Positions 1 through 6,633 of a DNA stretch of 14,917 nucleotides are shown piece by piece. Origin of the DNA: Kitasatospora sp040298565 (GTDB lineage: Bacteria; Actinomycetota; Actinomycetes; Streptomycetales; Streptomycetaceae); contig NZ_JBEPAK010000176.1 in the NCBI RefSeq assembly GCF_040298565.1, positions 1-14,917 of the forward strand. Reading direction: 5' to 3'. Made by a program: the position numbers and the translations under genes. The number at the start of each line of letters is the position of its first letter. Within the stretch, counting starts at the first letter, position 1. The notes below the pieces were generated by a model. That model was not told where the DNA came from, made no database searches, and saw only the letters and a list, made by a program, of their open reading frames with translations.

Positions 1-21
1 GGACGGATGTCGAATCCGTCC
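1..21. terminator. Perfect stem-loop at the window edge, probable terminator
   Basis: GGACGGAT (1-8) and ATCCGTCC (14-21) form a perfect 8-bp stem with a 5-base loop. It lies about 80 bases downstream of the minus-strand metallophosphoesterase stop. It could end that transcript, a rightward transcript entering from outside the window, or both. No T-tract is visible on the side inside the window, which is usual for streptomycete terminators. The stem may extend beyond the edge. Confidence 0.5.
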
Positions 22-46
22 GCCGCCGTCCGTCCGCCGCCGCCCG

Positions 47-74
47 CGACCCGCCGGTCATCGCCCGCGGGTCG
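47..74 (-). terminator. Hairpin just downstream of the metallophosphoesterase gene
   Basis: CGACCCGC (47-54) pairs perfectly with GCGGGTCG (67-74), an 8-bp GC-rich stem with a 12-base loop. It starts 29 bases past the stop codon of the minus-strand gene, a normal place for a terminator. There is no U-tract. Function is inferred from position and stem strength. Confidence 0.4.
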
Positions 75-77
75 TCG

Positions 78-105
78 GGCCGCCGTCGTCAGGCCGCCGT
101 CGTCA
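78..105. repeat. 14-bp perfect tandem repeat that includes a stop codon
   Basis: GGCCGCCGTCGTCA occurs at 78-91 and again, directly abutting, at 92-105. The last three bases of the second copy (103-105, TCA) are the complement of the TGA stop of the minus-strand metallophosphoesterase. The first copy therefore carries a duplicate TGA 14 bases downstream, in another frame. Confidence 0.85.
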
Positions 106-1842
106 CCGAGTCGGCTTGGTGATCAGCAGCTCGGTGTTGTGGTCCTCCCCGGCACCCAGCAGGGCCGAGACCCTTCCGTTCGGGTCGTTGTACGACAGCT
201 CGCGGTACAGCGCCGCCAGATTGGCGTCCGAGGTGCTGCCGAAGTCCGTCGCGTACGGCGCCGAGGACTCGATCAGCGTGGTGAACAGGGAGAGCGTGCC
301 GTCGCCGTTGTCCGCGACCTCGATGATGCGCCCGTGCTGCGGGTAGTCGATGTGCGAGGCGGTGTTGATCTCCCAGAACGCCCGCTCCGGCACCGGGTGG
401 CCGTGTGCGGTGATCCTGTTCATGTGGGTGTGCCCGTTCACCCACGCGACCACGTTCGGGTAGCGCTGCAGCAGGGCGACCAGCTCGTTGCCGTCGTGCC
501 GCTTCTCGAAGACGTTGCGCGGGTCCGGCAGCAGGTTGCCCATCGTGCCGCTGGTGTGGTGGCTGAAGACCAGGATCAGGTCATCCGTGTCGCCGCCCGT
601 CACCCGGTTCCCACCGGTGTCGTACCAGTGTCCGCTGTGCGCCTTCAACTGCTGCTCCAGCCAGCGCAGTTGCGCGGTGCCCAGGGAGCCGTCGGCGAAT
701 CCGGCCTGGTTGGTGGTGTCCAGGCTGATGCCGACGACCTTCTCCGAGATCCGGAAGGCGTAGTAGAGCTTGCCGCTGCCCACCATGTCCGAGGTGAAGC
801 CGTGCCCGTACGGACCCGCGCCGGTGACGGCCGGGTCGAGGTGGGCCTTGGCGAACTCCTTGAGGGTGAACGGGTGCCGGCGTTCGTCCGGGGTGACCCG
901 GCGCACCGCCTCGCCGTCGGAGAGCAGCTTGGCGAGCAGCAGGACGGCGCCCGCCGGGTCCCGGCGCAGCGAGTCCATCAGCTGGGCCGCGGTCGCGTCG
1001 TCGCACCCCTCGAGCTTCAACCCGCCGGTGTAGAGCTCGTTCAGCAGCCCGAAGTCAGGCAGCGAGCCCTCGATGCTGTCGTCGTGGTTGCCGACCGTGG
1101 TGTACCACGGGGTGCGCAGGCCGGGCGCGTCGAAGGGGCGGCCGGCGGCGGAGAGGAAGCCGGGGATCTGCGGGAAGCCCTTCGCCTTGTACGCGTCGCC
1201 GTAGGCGAGTTCGGGGTTCCAGTAGGCCTGGTTGCCGGAGTTCTGCACACCCTCGTAGCGGTTCGGGTCGCCGGTGTTCTGGGCCAGCCGTCCGCCGCCC
1301 ATGACCGTGAGGTACCAGTCGAGTTCGGCCCGCTCGTGGTTGTCGGTGTTGTCACCGGTGGCCATCACCATGCTGAACGGCATCCCGGTATAGGGGCCGC
1401 CGTCCAGCGAGTTGACCCGCTCGACGAGGGCCGAGACGCCGCGGGCGTTCAGGACCTCCTGCGGCCGGTGGGCGCTGTCGTTGAACCTGGCCAGGTACTC
1501 GAAGCGCACCGGGGACTCGGTGTCCACCAGGTGGAGGTCGCTGAACTGGACGAAGCTGGCCAGTCCGGTGCGGCGGTCGTCGCGCCCCGCGCCCGGCGAC
1601 GCGAGGTCCCCGCGCACCACGAGCGGCCAGCCCGGCCCGGCCGTCAGCCGCTTGTAGGAGGCGGTGCCGACCGGTGTGGCCACCTGCTCCAGGGTGGTGC
1701 CGGTGACGCTGACGGCCCGCCGGGCCGTGGTCGCCAGCGCCCGCTCGCGCGCCGCGGCCGAGGCGGACCCGGCGCCGCCCAGCGACAGGGCCGACCACGC
1801 GGCGGCCACGGACGTACCCGTGAGGAACGTACGACGTCTCAT
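103..1842 (-). CDS. Tat-exported calcineurin-like metallophosphoesterase (TIGR03767-like)
   Basis: A 579-residue secreted metal-dependent phosphoesterase; the substrate is not known. Residues 1-31 look like a Tat signal: R2-R3-R4-T-F-L followed by a hydrophobic Ala/Ser/Gly stretch and an AxA-type cleavage region near 26-31. All hallmarks of the calcineurin-like fold are present in order: SDLH (101-104), GDNTD (163-167), GNHD (251-254), SHH (427-429) and GHTH (470-473), which should hold two metal ions. The long insert between GNHD and SHH, and the overall length, fit the actinobacterial TIGR03767 family. The ATG at 1842 puts the twin arginines at the N-terminus, but its Shine-Dalgarno (AGGG abutting the ATG) is poor. 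A GTG at 1851, five bases after a GGGGG run, would add three residues. It is divergent from cbiD; a hairpin lies in its leader. Phosphate scavenging or envelope phosphoester turnover is plausible, but no PHO box was recognised. Confidence 0.9.
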   Translation of the reverse strand: MRRRTFLTGTSVAAAWSALSLGGAGSASAAARERALATTARRAVSVTGTTLEQVATPVGTASYKRLTAGPGWPLVVRGDLASPGAGRDDRRTGLASFVQFSDLHLVDTESPVRFEYLARFNDSAHRPQEVLNARGVSALVERVNSLDGGPYTGMPFSMVMATGDNTDNHERAELDWYLTVMGGGRLAQNTGDPNRYEGVQNSGNQAYWNPELAYGDAYKAKGFPQIPGFLSAAGRPFDAPGLRTPWYTTVGNHDDSIEGSLPDFGLLNELYTGGLKLEGCDDATAAQLMDSLRRDPAGAVLLLAKLLSDGEAVRRVTPDERRHPFTLKEFAKAHLDPAVTGAGPYGHGFTSDMVGSGKLYYAFRISEKVVGISLDTTNQAGFADGSLGTAQLRWLEQQLKAHSGHWYDTGGNRVTGGDTDDLILVFSHHTSGTMGNLLPDPRNVFEKRHDGNELVALLQRYPNVVAWVNGHTHMNRITAHGHPVPERAFWEINTASHIDYPQHGRIIEVADNGDGTLSLFTTLIESSAPYATDFGSTSDANLAALYRELSYNDPNGRVSALLGAGEDHNTELLITKPTR

Positions 1843-1872
1843 CCCTGCCACAAAAACCCCCACATGCTGACG

Positions 1873-1905
1873 GTCCGGCCGGGCGATCTGCCCGTACGGC
1901 CGGAC
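1873..1905. other. Strong hairpin in the metallophosphoesterase leader
   Basis: GTCCGGCCG (1873-1881) is exactly complementary to CGGCCGGAC (1897-1905). Inside it, GGGC (1881-1884) can pair with GCCC (1890-1893) around a 5-base loop. The structure ends about 30 bases upstream of the minus-strand ATG, so it would sit in the 5' leader of that mRNA. In the minus direction it is followed, after a gap, by GGGGGTTTTT. It could be an attenuator, an mRNA-stabilising stem or an operator; the sequence does not say which. Confidence 0.5.
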
Positions 1906-1939
1906 CTGAGTGTCATGAACCCGCCTCTGGCGGAGCGAC

Positions 1940-1970
1940 AGATTACCGACGAGTAGGCGGGGGATGTCAG
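1940..1970 (-). promoter_or_regulatory. Candidate promoter of the metallophosphoesterase gene
   Basis: On the minus strand a TAATCT -10 box (1945 to 1940) lies 19 bases downstream of a CTGACA -35-like box (1970 to 1965). This predicts a start near 1933 and a leader of about 90 bases that holds the 1873-1905 hairpin. The rest of the 1843-2314 spacer (472 bp) shows no convincing gene. A 7-bp hairpin at 2150-2172 is visible. I found no plus-strand promoter with a good -35/-10 pair and no cobalamin-riboswitch core. Confidence 0.4.
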
Positions 1971-2314
1971 ACCCGTGCGGAGAACTCTTCGGTAACACCG
2001 GGCGGCGCCTTCGCCGCGGCTCGGACGGTCCGGCCGCCACCCCGGCCGCCACCTGGGCCACAGCTCCGACCGCGGCCCGTCCGGTGCCCGGTCGTGCCCG
2101 GGCCGCCCCCGGTCGGGGCACAGCCGGACGGATGGGGGAAAATCGGCGGCGACGGGTCGAGTCCGCCCGTCGAAGGAGGCGGGACGGCGTACGGTGCGCG
2201 GTCCGAGCCCTGAGGGTCGGGTGCACGGGCGCTCGGGCGTTCGCAGGTCCGGAACGCGCGGAACCGCGGACGCGGACGGCCCGGACGTTCGGAAGCGAGG
2301 AGGAGGTGGCCGCA

Positions 2315-3451
2315 GTGGGAGCCGAGGCGGGAGGCCGGGCCGGGCAGCTGAGGAGCAGCGGCCTGCGGCACGGCTGGACGACGGGTGCCTGCGCCACTGC
2401 CGCCGCCAAGGCCGCCTACACCGCGCTGCTCACGGGCGGGTTCCCGGACCCGGTGACGATCACCCTGCCCAAGGGCCAGCGGCCCGCCTTCGCGCTCGCC
2501 GTCGAGGAGCTGGTCCAGCGGGGGAGCGAGCCGGTCGGCGCCATGGCCGGGGTGGTGAAGGACGCCGGTGACGACCCGGACGTGACCCACGGCGCGCTGA
2601 TCCGGGCGACGGTACGGGCCGCCGAGCCCGGCGCCGGGGTGGTGTTCCGGGCCGGCCCAGGGGTCGGGACGGTCACCAAGGCGGGGCTGCCGCTGCCGGT
2701 CGGCGAGCCGGCGATCAATCCGGTGCCCCGGCAGATGATCCGGGACGCCGTGGCCGAGGTGGCGGCGGCGCACGGCGGCAGCGGTGACGTGGTGGTCGAG
2801 GTCTCCGTCGACCATGGGGAGGAGATCGCCCGGTCGACCTGGAACCCGCGGCTGGGCATCCTCGGCGGCCTCTCCATCCTCGGCACCACCGGGATCGTCG
2901 TCCCCTACTCCTGCTCCGCCTGGATCGACTCGATCCGCCGCGGCGTGGACGTGGCCCGGGCCGCCGGGCGCACCCACGTCGCCGGCTGCACCGGTTCGAC
3001 CTCGGAGAAGGTCGCGGTCGCGGTGCACGGCCTGCCGGAGGACGCGCTGCTCGACATGGGCGACTTCGCCGGTGCCGTCCTCAAGTACCTCAAGCGCCAC
3101 CCGGTGCCCCGGCTGACCATCGCGGGCGGCTTCGCCAAGCTGTCCAAGCTCGGCTACGGCCACCTCGACCTGCACTCGGCGCGCTCCCAGGTGGACAAGG
3201 GCTACCTGGCCGAACTGGCCCGGCGCGGCGGGGCGGACGAGGCCCTGGTCGCGGCGGTCGCGGCGGCCAACACCGGGCTGGAGGCGGTGCAACTGTGCCG
3301 GGCGGCCGGGGTGCCGCTCGGGGACCTCGTCGCCGAGGCGGCCCGGGCGACCGCGCTCGAGGTGCTGCGGGGCTCGCCGGTGGCGGTGGACGTCATCTGC
3401 ATCGACCGCGCGGGCACCATCGTCGGCCGGGCGGAACCGCTCGGGCCCTGA
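2315..3451 (+). CDS. cbiD: Cobalt-precorrin-5B (C1)-methyltransferase CbiD
   Basis: Methylates C1 of the corrin ring of cobalt-precorrin-5B in the oxygen-independent (cobalt-early) branch of cobalamin synthesis; cytoplasmic. The 378-residue product has the family signatures: GWTTGACATAA at 20-30, KDAGDDPDVT at 82-91, a GVGTVTKAGLPLPVGEPA block from 117, and a NPRLGILGG...TTGIV block near 167-184. Length fits the family (about 360-380). The frame is open back to 1964, but the upstream part is Arg/Pro/Ala-rich and unlike any CbiD, so the start was set by the ribosome site: AGGAGG at 2301-2306, eight bases before GTG 2315. A GTG at 2306 overlaps that site and is less likely. It stands alone on the plus strand; its pathway partners cbiET, cbiF and cbiJ are on the minus strand beyond the MurA-like gene. 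Confidence 0.93.
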   Translation: MGAEAGGRAGQLRSSGLRHGWTTGACATAAAKAAYTALLTGGFPDPVTITLPKGQRPAFALAVEELVQRGSEPVGAMAGVVKDAGDDPDVTHGALIRATVRAAEPGAGVVFRAGPGVGTVTKAGLPLPVGEPAINPVPRQMIRDAVAEVAAAHGGSGDVVVEVSVDHGEEIARSTWNPRLGILGGLSILGTTGIVVPYSCSAWIDSIRRGVDVARAAGRTHVAGCTGSTSEKVAVAVHGLPEDALLDMGDFAGAVLKYLKRHPVPRLTIAGGFAKLSKLGYGHLDLHSARSQVDKGYLAELARRGGADEALVAAVAAANTGLEAVQLCRAAGVPLGDLVAEAARATALEVLRGSPVAVDVICIDRAGTIVGRAEPLGP

Positions 3452-3498
3452 ACGGCGTCGACCCGGGTGCGCGGCTCGTGCGGCCAAGCTGTGTACGG

Positions 3499-3575
3499 TT
3501 GACCCACCCATACCGCGTGGTGATGTGAAGATCTGACGACCATACGGGGTGAGAATCGGACAAAAGTGGCGCCAC
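3499..3575 (+). promoter_or_regulatory. Regulatory region upstream of the XRE-MurA gene
   Basis: A TTGACC box (3499-3504) could be a -35, with a weak TGATGT (3521-3526) 16 bases on. Two near-identical 12-mers, CCATACCGCGTG (3508-3519) and CCATACGGGGTG (3540-3551), match at 10 of 12 positions and lie 32 bp apart, about three helical turns. A perfect 10-bp palindrome, GTGGCGCCAC, is at 3566-3575. These are candidate protein-binding sites; the XRE domain of the downstream product is an obvious but unproven ligand. No terminator for cbiD was recognised in the spacer. Confidence 0.4.
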
Positions 3576-3612
3576 GCCCGCCCTTGATTCCATTGCGATC
3601 TCAACCATGAGA

Positions 3613-3618
3613 TATGGT
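3613..3618 (+). promoter_or_regulatory. -10-like TATGGT placed for leaderless transcription
   Basis: TATGGT matches the actinobacterial TAnnnT -10 consensus. With usual spacing transcription would begin at 3625-3626, exactly at the GTG chosen as the MurA-like start. No Shine-Dalgarno stands at a proper distance from either ATG 3614 or GTG 3626. The match is short and the -35 region poor (TTGATT at 3584-3589 is too far), so this is tentative. Confidence 0.35.
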
Positions 3619-3625
3619 CTGGCGG

Positions 3626-5155
3626 GTGACAGGCGACTACCTCACCCGTATCGGCACCCTCATCCGTACCGCGCGCCAGCACCGCGGCTGGTCCCAGGCG
3701 CAGCTCGGAGAGGCACTCGGAACCAGCCAGAGCGCGGTCAACCGCATCGAGCAGGGCAAGCAGAACGTCAGCCTTGAGATGATCGCCCGCATCGGGGAAG
3801 CCCTCGACAGCGAGATCGTCTCCCTCGGCTACTCCGGCCCGATGCACCTGCGCGTCGCCGGCGGCACCAGGCTCTCCGGCGCGATCGACGTCCGCAGCAG
3901 CAAGAACGCCTGCGTGGCGATCCTCTGCGCCTCGCTGCTCACCACCGGGCGCACCACGATCCGCAGCGTCGCCCGGATCGAGGAGGTCTACCGCATCCTC
4001 GAGGTGCTCACCAGCATCGGCGTCAAGAGCCGCTGGATCAACGAGGGCCGCGACCTCGAGCTCACCCCGCCGGCCGAGCTCGACCTCGCCGCGATGGACG
4101 TCGAGGCCGCCCGCCGCACCCGCAGTGTGCTGATGTTCCTCGGTCCGCTGATGCACCGCGCCGAGCGCTTCGCCATCCCGTACGCGGGCGGCTGCGACCT
4201 CGGCACCCGCACCGTCCAGCCGCACCTGACCGCACTGCGCCGCTTCGGCCTGGAGGTCGCCACCACCGGCGGCGCCTACCACGCGTCGGTCGAGCCCGGC
4301 GTCCCGCTGGACCGCCCGATCGTGCTGACCGAGCGCGGGGACACCGTCACCGAGAACGCCCTGCTGGCCGCCGCGCGCCACGACGGCGTCAGCGTCATCC
4401 GCAACGCCTCGCCGAACTACATGGTCCAGGACCTCTGCTTCTTCCTGGAGAAGCTGGGCGTCCGGATCGAGGGCATCGGCACCACCACCCTGACCGTCCA
4501 CGGCGTCCCGGAGATCACCTGCGACGTCGACTACACCCCGGCCGAGGACCCGGTGGAGGCGATGAGCCTGCTCGCCGCGGCGGTGGTCACCGGCTCCGAG
4601 CTGACGATCCGCCGGGTGCCGATCGAGTTCCTGGAGATCGAGCTCGCGGTGCTGGAGGGCATGGGCCTCGACTACGACCGGACCCCCGAGTACCAGGCCC
4701 ACAACGGCCACACCCGGCTGGTCGACCTCACCGTGCGGCCCTCCAAGCTGACGGCGCCGATCGACACCATCCACCCGATGCCGTTCCCCGGCATCAACAT
4801 CGACAACGTGCCGTTCTTCGCGGCCATCGCCGCCGCCGCGCACGGCACCACGATGATCCACGACTGGGTCTACGACAACCGCGCGATCTACCTCACCGAG
4901 CTGACCCGGCTCGGTGCGGACGTCAAGCTCCTCGACCCGCACCGCGTCCTGGTCCAGGGCCCCACCCGCTGGCGCGCCGCCGAGATGATGTGCCCGCCCG
5001 CCCTGCGCCCGGCCGTGGTCATCCTGCTCGCCATGCTCGCCGCCCAGGGCACCTCCGTCCTGCGCAACGTCTACGTCATCAACCGCGGGTACGAGGACCT
5101 CGCCGAGCGCCTCAACTCGATCGGCGCCCAGATCGAGACCTTCCGCGACATCTGA
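3626..5155 (+). CDS. MurA-like enolpyruvyl transferase fused to an N-terminal XRE helix-turn-helix
   Basis: Residues 4-70 (counted from GTG 3626; 509 residues in all) are an XRE/Cro-type DNA-binding domain, with the pattern WSQAQLGEALGTSQSAVNRIEQG at 22-44. Residues 72-509 form the two-lobed fold of UDP-N-acetylglucosamine 1-carboxyvinyltransferase, which adds enolpyruvate to UDP-GlcNAc in the first step of peptidoglycan synthesis. Compared with E. coli MurA, the K22-N23 pair is kept (K93-N94), as are the Cys115 loop (GGCDLGTR, C190 and R195), Arg397 (R461) and the C-terminal RGYE motif (487-490). The loop carrying catalytic Asp305 (PTDMQ) is replaced by PGINIDNV (388-395). An ATG at 3614 would add four residues; GTG 3626 agrees with my recollection that streptomycete relatives start at this point, and with a possible leaderless transcript. 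Activity as a true MurA is uncertain: it may be a sensor-regulator or a specialised paralogue. Confidence 0.88.
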   Translation: MTGDYLTRIGTLIRTARQHRGWSQAQLGEALGTSQSAVNRIEQGKQNVSLEMIARIGEALDSEIVSLGYSGPMHLRVAGGTRLSGAIDVRSSKNACVAILCASLLTTGRTTIRSVARIEEVYRILEVLTSIGVKSRWINEGRDLELTPPAELDLAAMDVEAARRTRSVLMFLGPLMHRAERFAIPYAGGCDLGTRTVQPHLTALRRFGLEVATTGGAYHASVEPGVPLDRPIVLTERGDTVTENALLAAARHDGVSVIRNASPNYMVQDLCFFLEKLGVRIEGIGTTTLTVHGVPEITCDVDYTPAEDPVEAMSLLAAAVVTGSELTIRRVPIEFLEIELAVLEGMGLDYDRTPEYQAHNGHTRLVDLTVRPSKLTAPIDTIHPMPFPGINIDNVPFFAAIAAAAHGTTMIHDWVYDNRAIYLTELTRLGADVKLLDPHRVLVQGPTRWRAAEMMCPPALRPAVVILLAMLAAQGTSVLRNVYVINRGYEDLAERLNSIGAQIETFRDI

Positions 5156-5177
5156 GCCCCCGACCTCCCGTCACCCC

Positions 5178-5210
5178 GCTGACCGGTCTCACCCGCTGAG
5201 GCCGGTCAGC
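5178..5210. terminator. Bidirectional terminator between convergent genes
   Basis: GCTGACCGGTCTC (5178-5190) pairs with GAGGCCGGTCAGC (5198-5210): a 13-bp stem with one G-U wobble (on the plus strand) and a 7-base loop. It begins 22 bases after the stop of the plus-strand MurA-like gene and lies downstream of the minus-strand DinB-like gene, so it can serve both. No T-run follows, as is common in this group. Its left part overlaps the end of the small ORF at 5189-5311. Confidence 0.7.
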
Positions 5211-5311
5211 AGCACGGCGACGTCCAACCCGGTCCCCAGGTAGCCGACGAACACCGGGTTGTTCAGCGCCCACGGCGAACGCCGCTCCCGGACCCGGCTG
5301 CGGTGCCTCAC
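5189..5311 (-). CDS. Possible 40-residue coupled small protein, unrecognised
   Basis: A short open frame begins at a GTG whose last two bases are the first two of the upstream gene's TGA stop (GTGA), the arrangement used for translational coupling. The 40-residue product has an Arg-rich start (about 1-12) and a mostly hydrophobic second half with NNPVF at 17-21 and VAVLLTGL at 31-38; it could associate with a membrane. All but one of its sense codons after the start end in G or C, as in real genes here. The terminator at 5178-5210 overlaps its last codons. It has no recognised relative. It may be a genuine small protein, a remnant of an older longer C-terminus, or chance. Confidence 0.3.
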   Translation of the reverse strand: MRHRSRVRERRSPWALNNPVFVGYLGTGLDVAVLLTGLSG

Positions 5312-5826
5312 TCGCCGGTGGAGCCGTCGAGGTGCTCGCGCAGGAGGTCGGCGTGGCCGTTGTGGCGGGCGTACTCCTCGATCATGTGGGTGAGGATCCA
5401 GCGTAGCGAGAAGACCTCCTCGCCGTGGTGGCCCAGGACGTCCAACGACTCCGCGGCGGCGACGAGTTCCCTGGCGTGGTCGCACTCGCGGCGCCACACC
5501 GCGAAGGCCTCCTCCGGGTCCGCGGTCTCGACGTCGAACTCGGCGAAGGTGCCGTCGGGGTGCTTCCAGAAACCGGGGACGGCCTCGTCTCCGAGGACGT
5601 TGCGGAACCAGCTGCGCTCCACCTCGGCCAGGTGGCGGACCAGGCCGAGCAGCGAGAGGCCGGAGGGCGCCAGCACGCGGGTGCGCAGTTGTCCGGTGGT
5701 GAGACCGGCGCACTTCATCGCGAGGGTGTCGCGCTGGCGGTCCAGGAAGCTCGCCAGGGTGGTGCGTTCGTCGGCGGTGCGCTGGGTCTCGCTGCGCCCG
5801 GTCCCGGTGCGCCGGTCTTCGCTCAT
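5308..5826 (-). CDS. DinB / DUF664 family protein
   Basis: A 172-residue protein of the DinB/DUF664 superfamily, four-helix bundle proteins that bind a divalent metal through three histidines and often act as thiol (mycothiol or bacillithiol) transferases or have unknown function. The candidate metal ligands are H65 in VRHLAEVERSWF, H147 in WILTHMIEEYARH and H155 or H158 in ARHNGHAD. Family length is normal. ATG 5826 was chosen because AGGA lies eight bases upstream; ATG 5835 has no such site, and residues before SEDRR are not family-like. It follows cobK on the same strand after a 57-bp gap containing a stable hairpin, so it may be only partly co-transcribed with the cobalamin genes. Its link to cobalamin synthesis is not evident. 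Confidence 0.85.
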   Translation of the reverse strand: MSEDRRTGTGRSETQRTADERTTLASFLDRQRDTLAMKCAGLTTGQLRTRVLAPSGLSLLGLVRHLAEVERSWFRNVLGDEAVPGFWKHPDGTFAEFDVETADPEEAFAVWRRECDHARELVAAAESLDVLGHHGEEVFSLRWILTHMIEEYARHNGHADLLREHLDGSTGE

Positions 5827-5846
5827 GGGGGGCATCCTGCCGGACG

Positions 5847-5866
5847 GCCGGGCGGGGCCGCCCGGC
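5847..5866. terminator. GC-rich hairpin between cobK and the DinB gene
   Basis: GCCGGGCGG (5847-5855) and CCGCCCGGC (5858-5866) are perfect complements separated by GG, giving a long GC stem. It sits 18 bases downstream of the cobK stop and about 20 bases before the next start codon. It lacks a U-tract. It may terminate the cob transcript or reduce read-through into the DinB gene. Confidence 0.45.
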
Positions 5867-5883
5867 GGTTCCACGGGTTGGAC

Positions 5884-6633
5884 TCAGCCCGGCCGCCCCG
5901 ACTGATCCACCCAGCGCAGCGCGCCCTCGACGTCCGGTACGACCGGCACGCCGTCCGGCGCGGGCGGCCGCTGCACCACGATGACGGGCAGCCGCAGTCC
6001 GCGGGCGGCGGCGAGTTTGGGTGCCGTCGCGGCGCCGCCGCTGTCCTTGGTGACCAGGAGGTCGATGCCCCGGGCCCGCAGCAGCGCCTCCTCGCCCTCG
6101 AGGGTGAACGGGCCGCGGTCCAGCAGGACTTCGAACGACGGCGGCAGCGGCGGCTCGGGCGGGTCCACCGAGCGGGCGACGAAGTGGACTCCGTCGACGT
6201 GGGCGAAGGCGGCGACGCCCTGCCGGCCGATGGTGAGGAGGACCCGCTCCCCGCGCCGGGGCAGCAGGTCGGCCGCCGCGGCGAGCGAGGGCGCGGTGAG
6301 CCAGCGGTCGCCGTCGACGGGCGCGAAGCCCGGGCGGCGCAGCACCAGCAGTGGCACGCCGGTGGCGGCGGCCGCGAGCGCGGCGTTGCCCGAGATGCGG
6401 GCGGCGAAGGGGTGGGTGGCGTCGACGACGGCGTCCACCCCTTCGGCGCGCAGCCACGCGGCCAGTCCGTCCGGGCCGCCGAAGCCGCCGATCCGCACCT
6501 CCCCGGCGGGCAGCCGGGGGCGGGCGACCCGGCCGGCCAGTGAGCTGGTCACCCGCAGGCCGGCGCGGCCGTCGAGGGCGGCGGCGAGGGCCCGTCCCTC
6601 CGTCGTCCCGCCGAGGATCAGCAGGTGGCGCAT
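5884..6633 (-). CDS. cobK: Precorrin-6A reductase, CobK/CbiJ type
   Basis: Reduces the macrocycle of (cobalt-)precorrin-6A with NADPH to give precorrin-6B; cytoplasmic, cobalamin corrin-ring synthesis. The 249-residue product shows GGTTEG at 8-13 (nucleotide-binding start), DATHPFA at 71-77, LLTIGRQG at 132-139 and TKDSGG at 185-190 followed by PKL, all characteristic of CobK/CbiJ. Length is as expected. The start ATG shares one base with the cobM stop (TGATG), so translation is probably coupled; GGGG five bases upstream is a weak ribosome site. Because CbiD is encoded nearby, the enzyme probably acts on the cobalt-containing substrate and CbiJ may be the better name. Confidence 0.93.
   Translation of the reverse strand: MRHLLILGGTTEGRALAAALDGRAGLRVTSSLAGRVARPRLPAGEVRIGGFGGPDGLAAWLRAEGVDAVVDATHPFAARISGNAALAAAATGVPLLVLRRPGFAPVDGDRWLTAPSLAAAADLLPRRGERVLLTIGRQGVAAFAHVDGVHFVARSVDPPEPPLPPSFEVLLDRGPFTLEGEEALLRARGIDLLVTKDSGGAATAPKLAAARGLRLPVIVVQRPPAPDGVPVVPDVEGALRWVDQSGRPG

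Noticed and set aside
1906..1930. PHO box before the metallophosphoesterase gene (GTTCATGAC)
   Set aside because: Only one half-site resembles GTTCACC; no 11-bp direct repeat follows.
7..1956. Long plus-strand open frame opposite the metallophosphoesterase gene
   Set aside because: Antisense shadow caused by high GC; the minus strand has all catalytic motifs of a known family.
2141..2180. tRNA T-arm-like GGGTCGAGTCC and a hairpin at 2150-2172
   Set aside because: No acceptor, D or anticodon arms around it; also no B12 riboswitch core. Only a 7-bp hairpin remains.
1964..2314. N-terminal extension of CbiD by 117 residues
   Set aside because: Arg/Pro/Ala-rich, unlike any CbiD; a good ribosome site stands before GTG 2315.
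1967..4942. 991-codon minus-strand frame opposite cbiD and the MurA-like gene
   Set aside because: Low-complexity His/Arg/Gly/Val-rich translation, typical of an antisense frame in GC-rich DNA.
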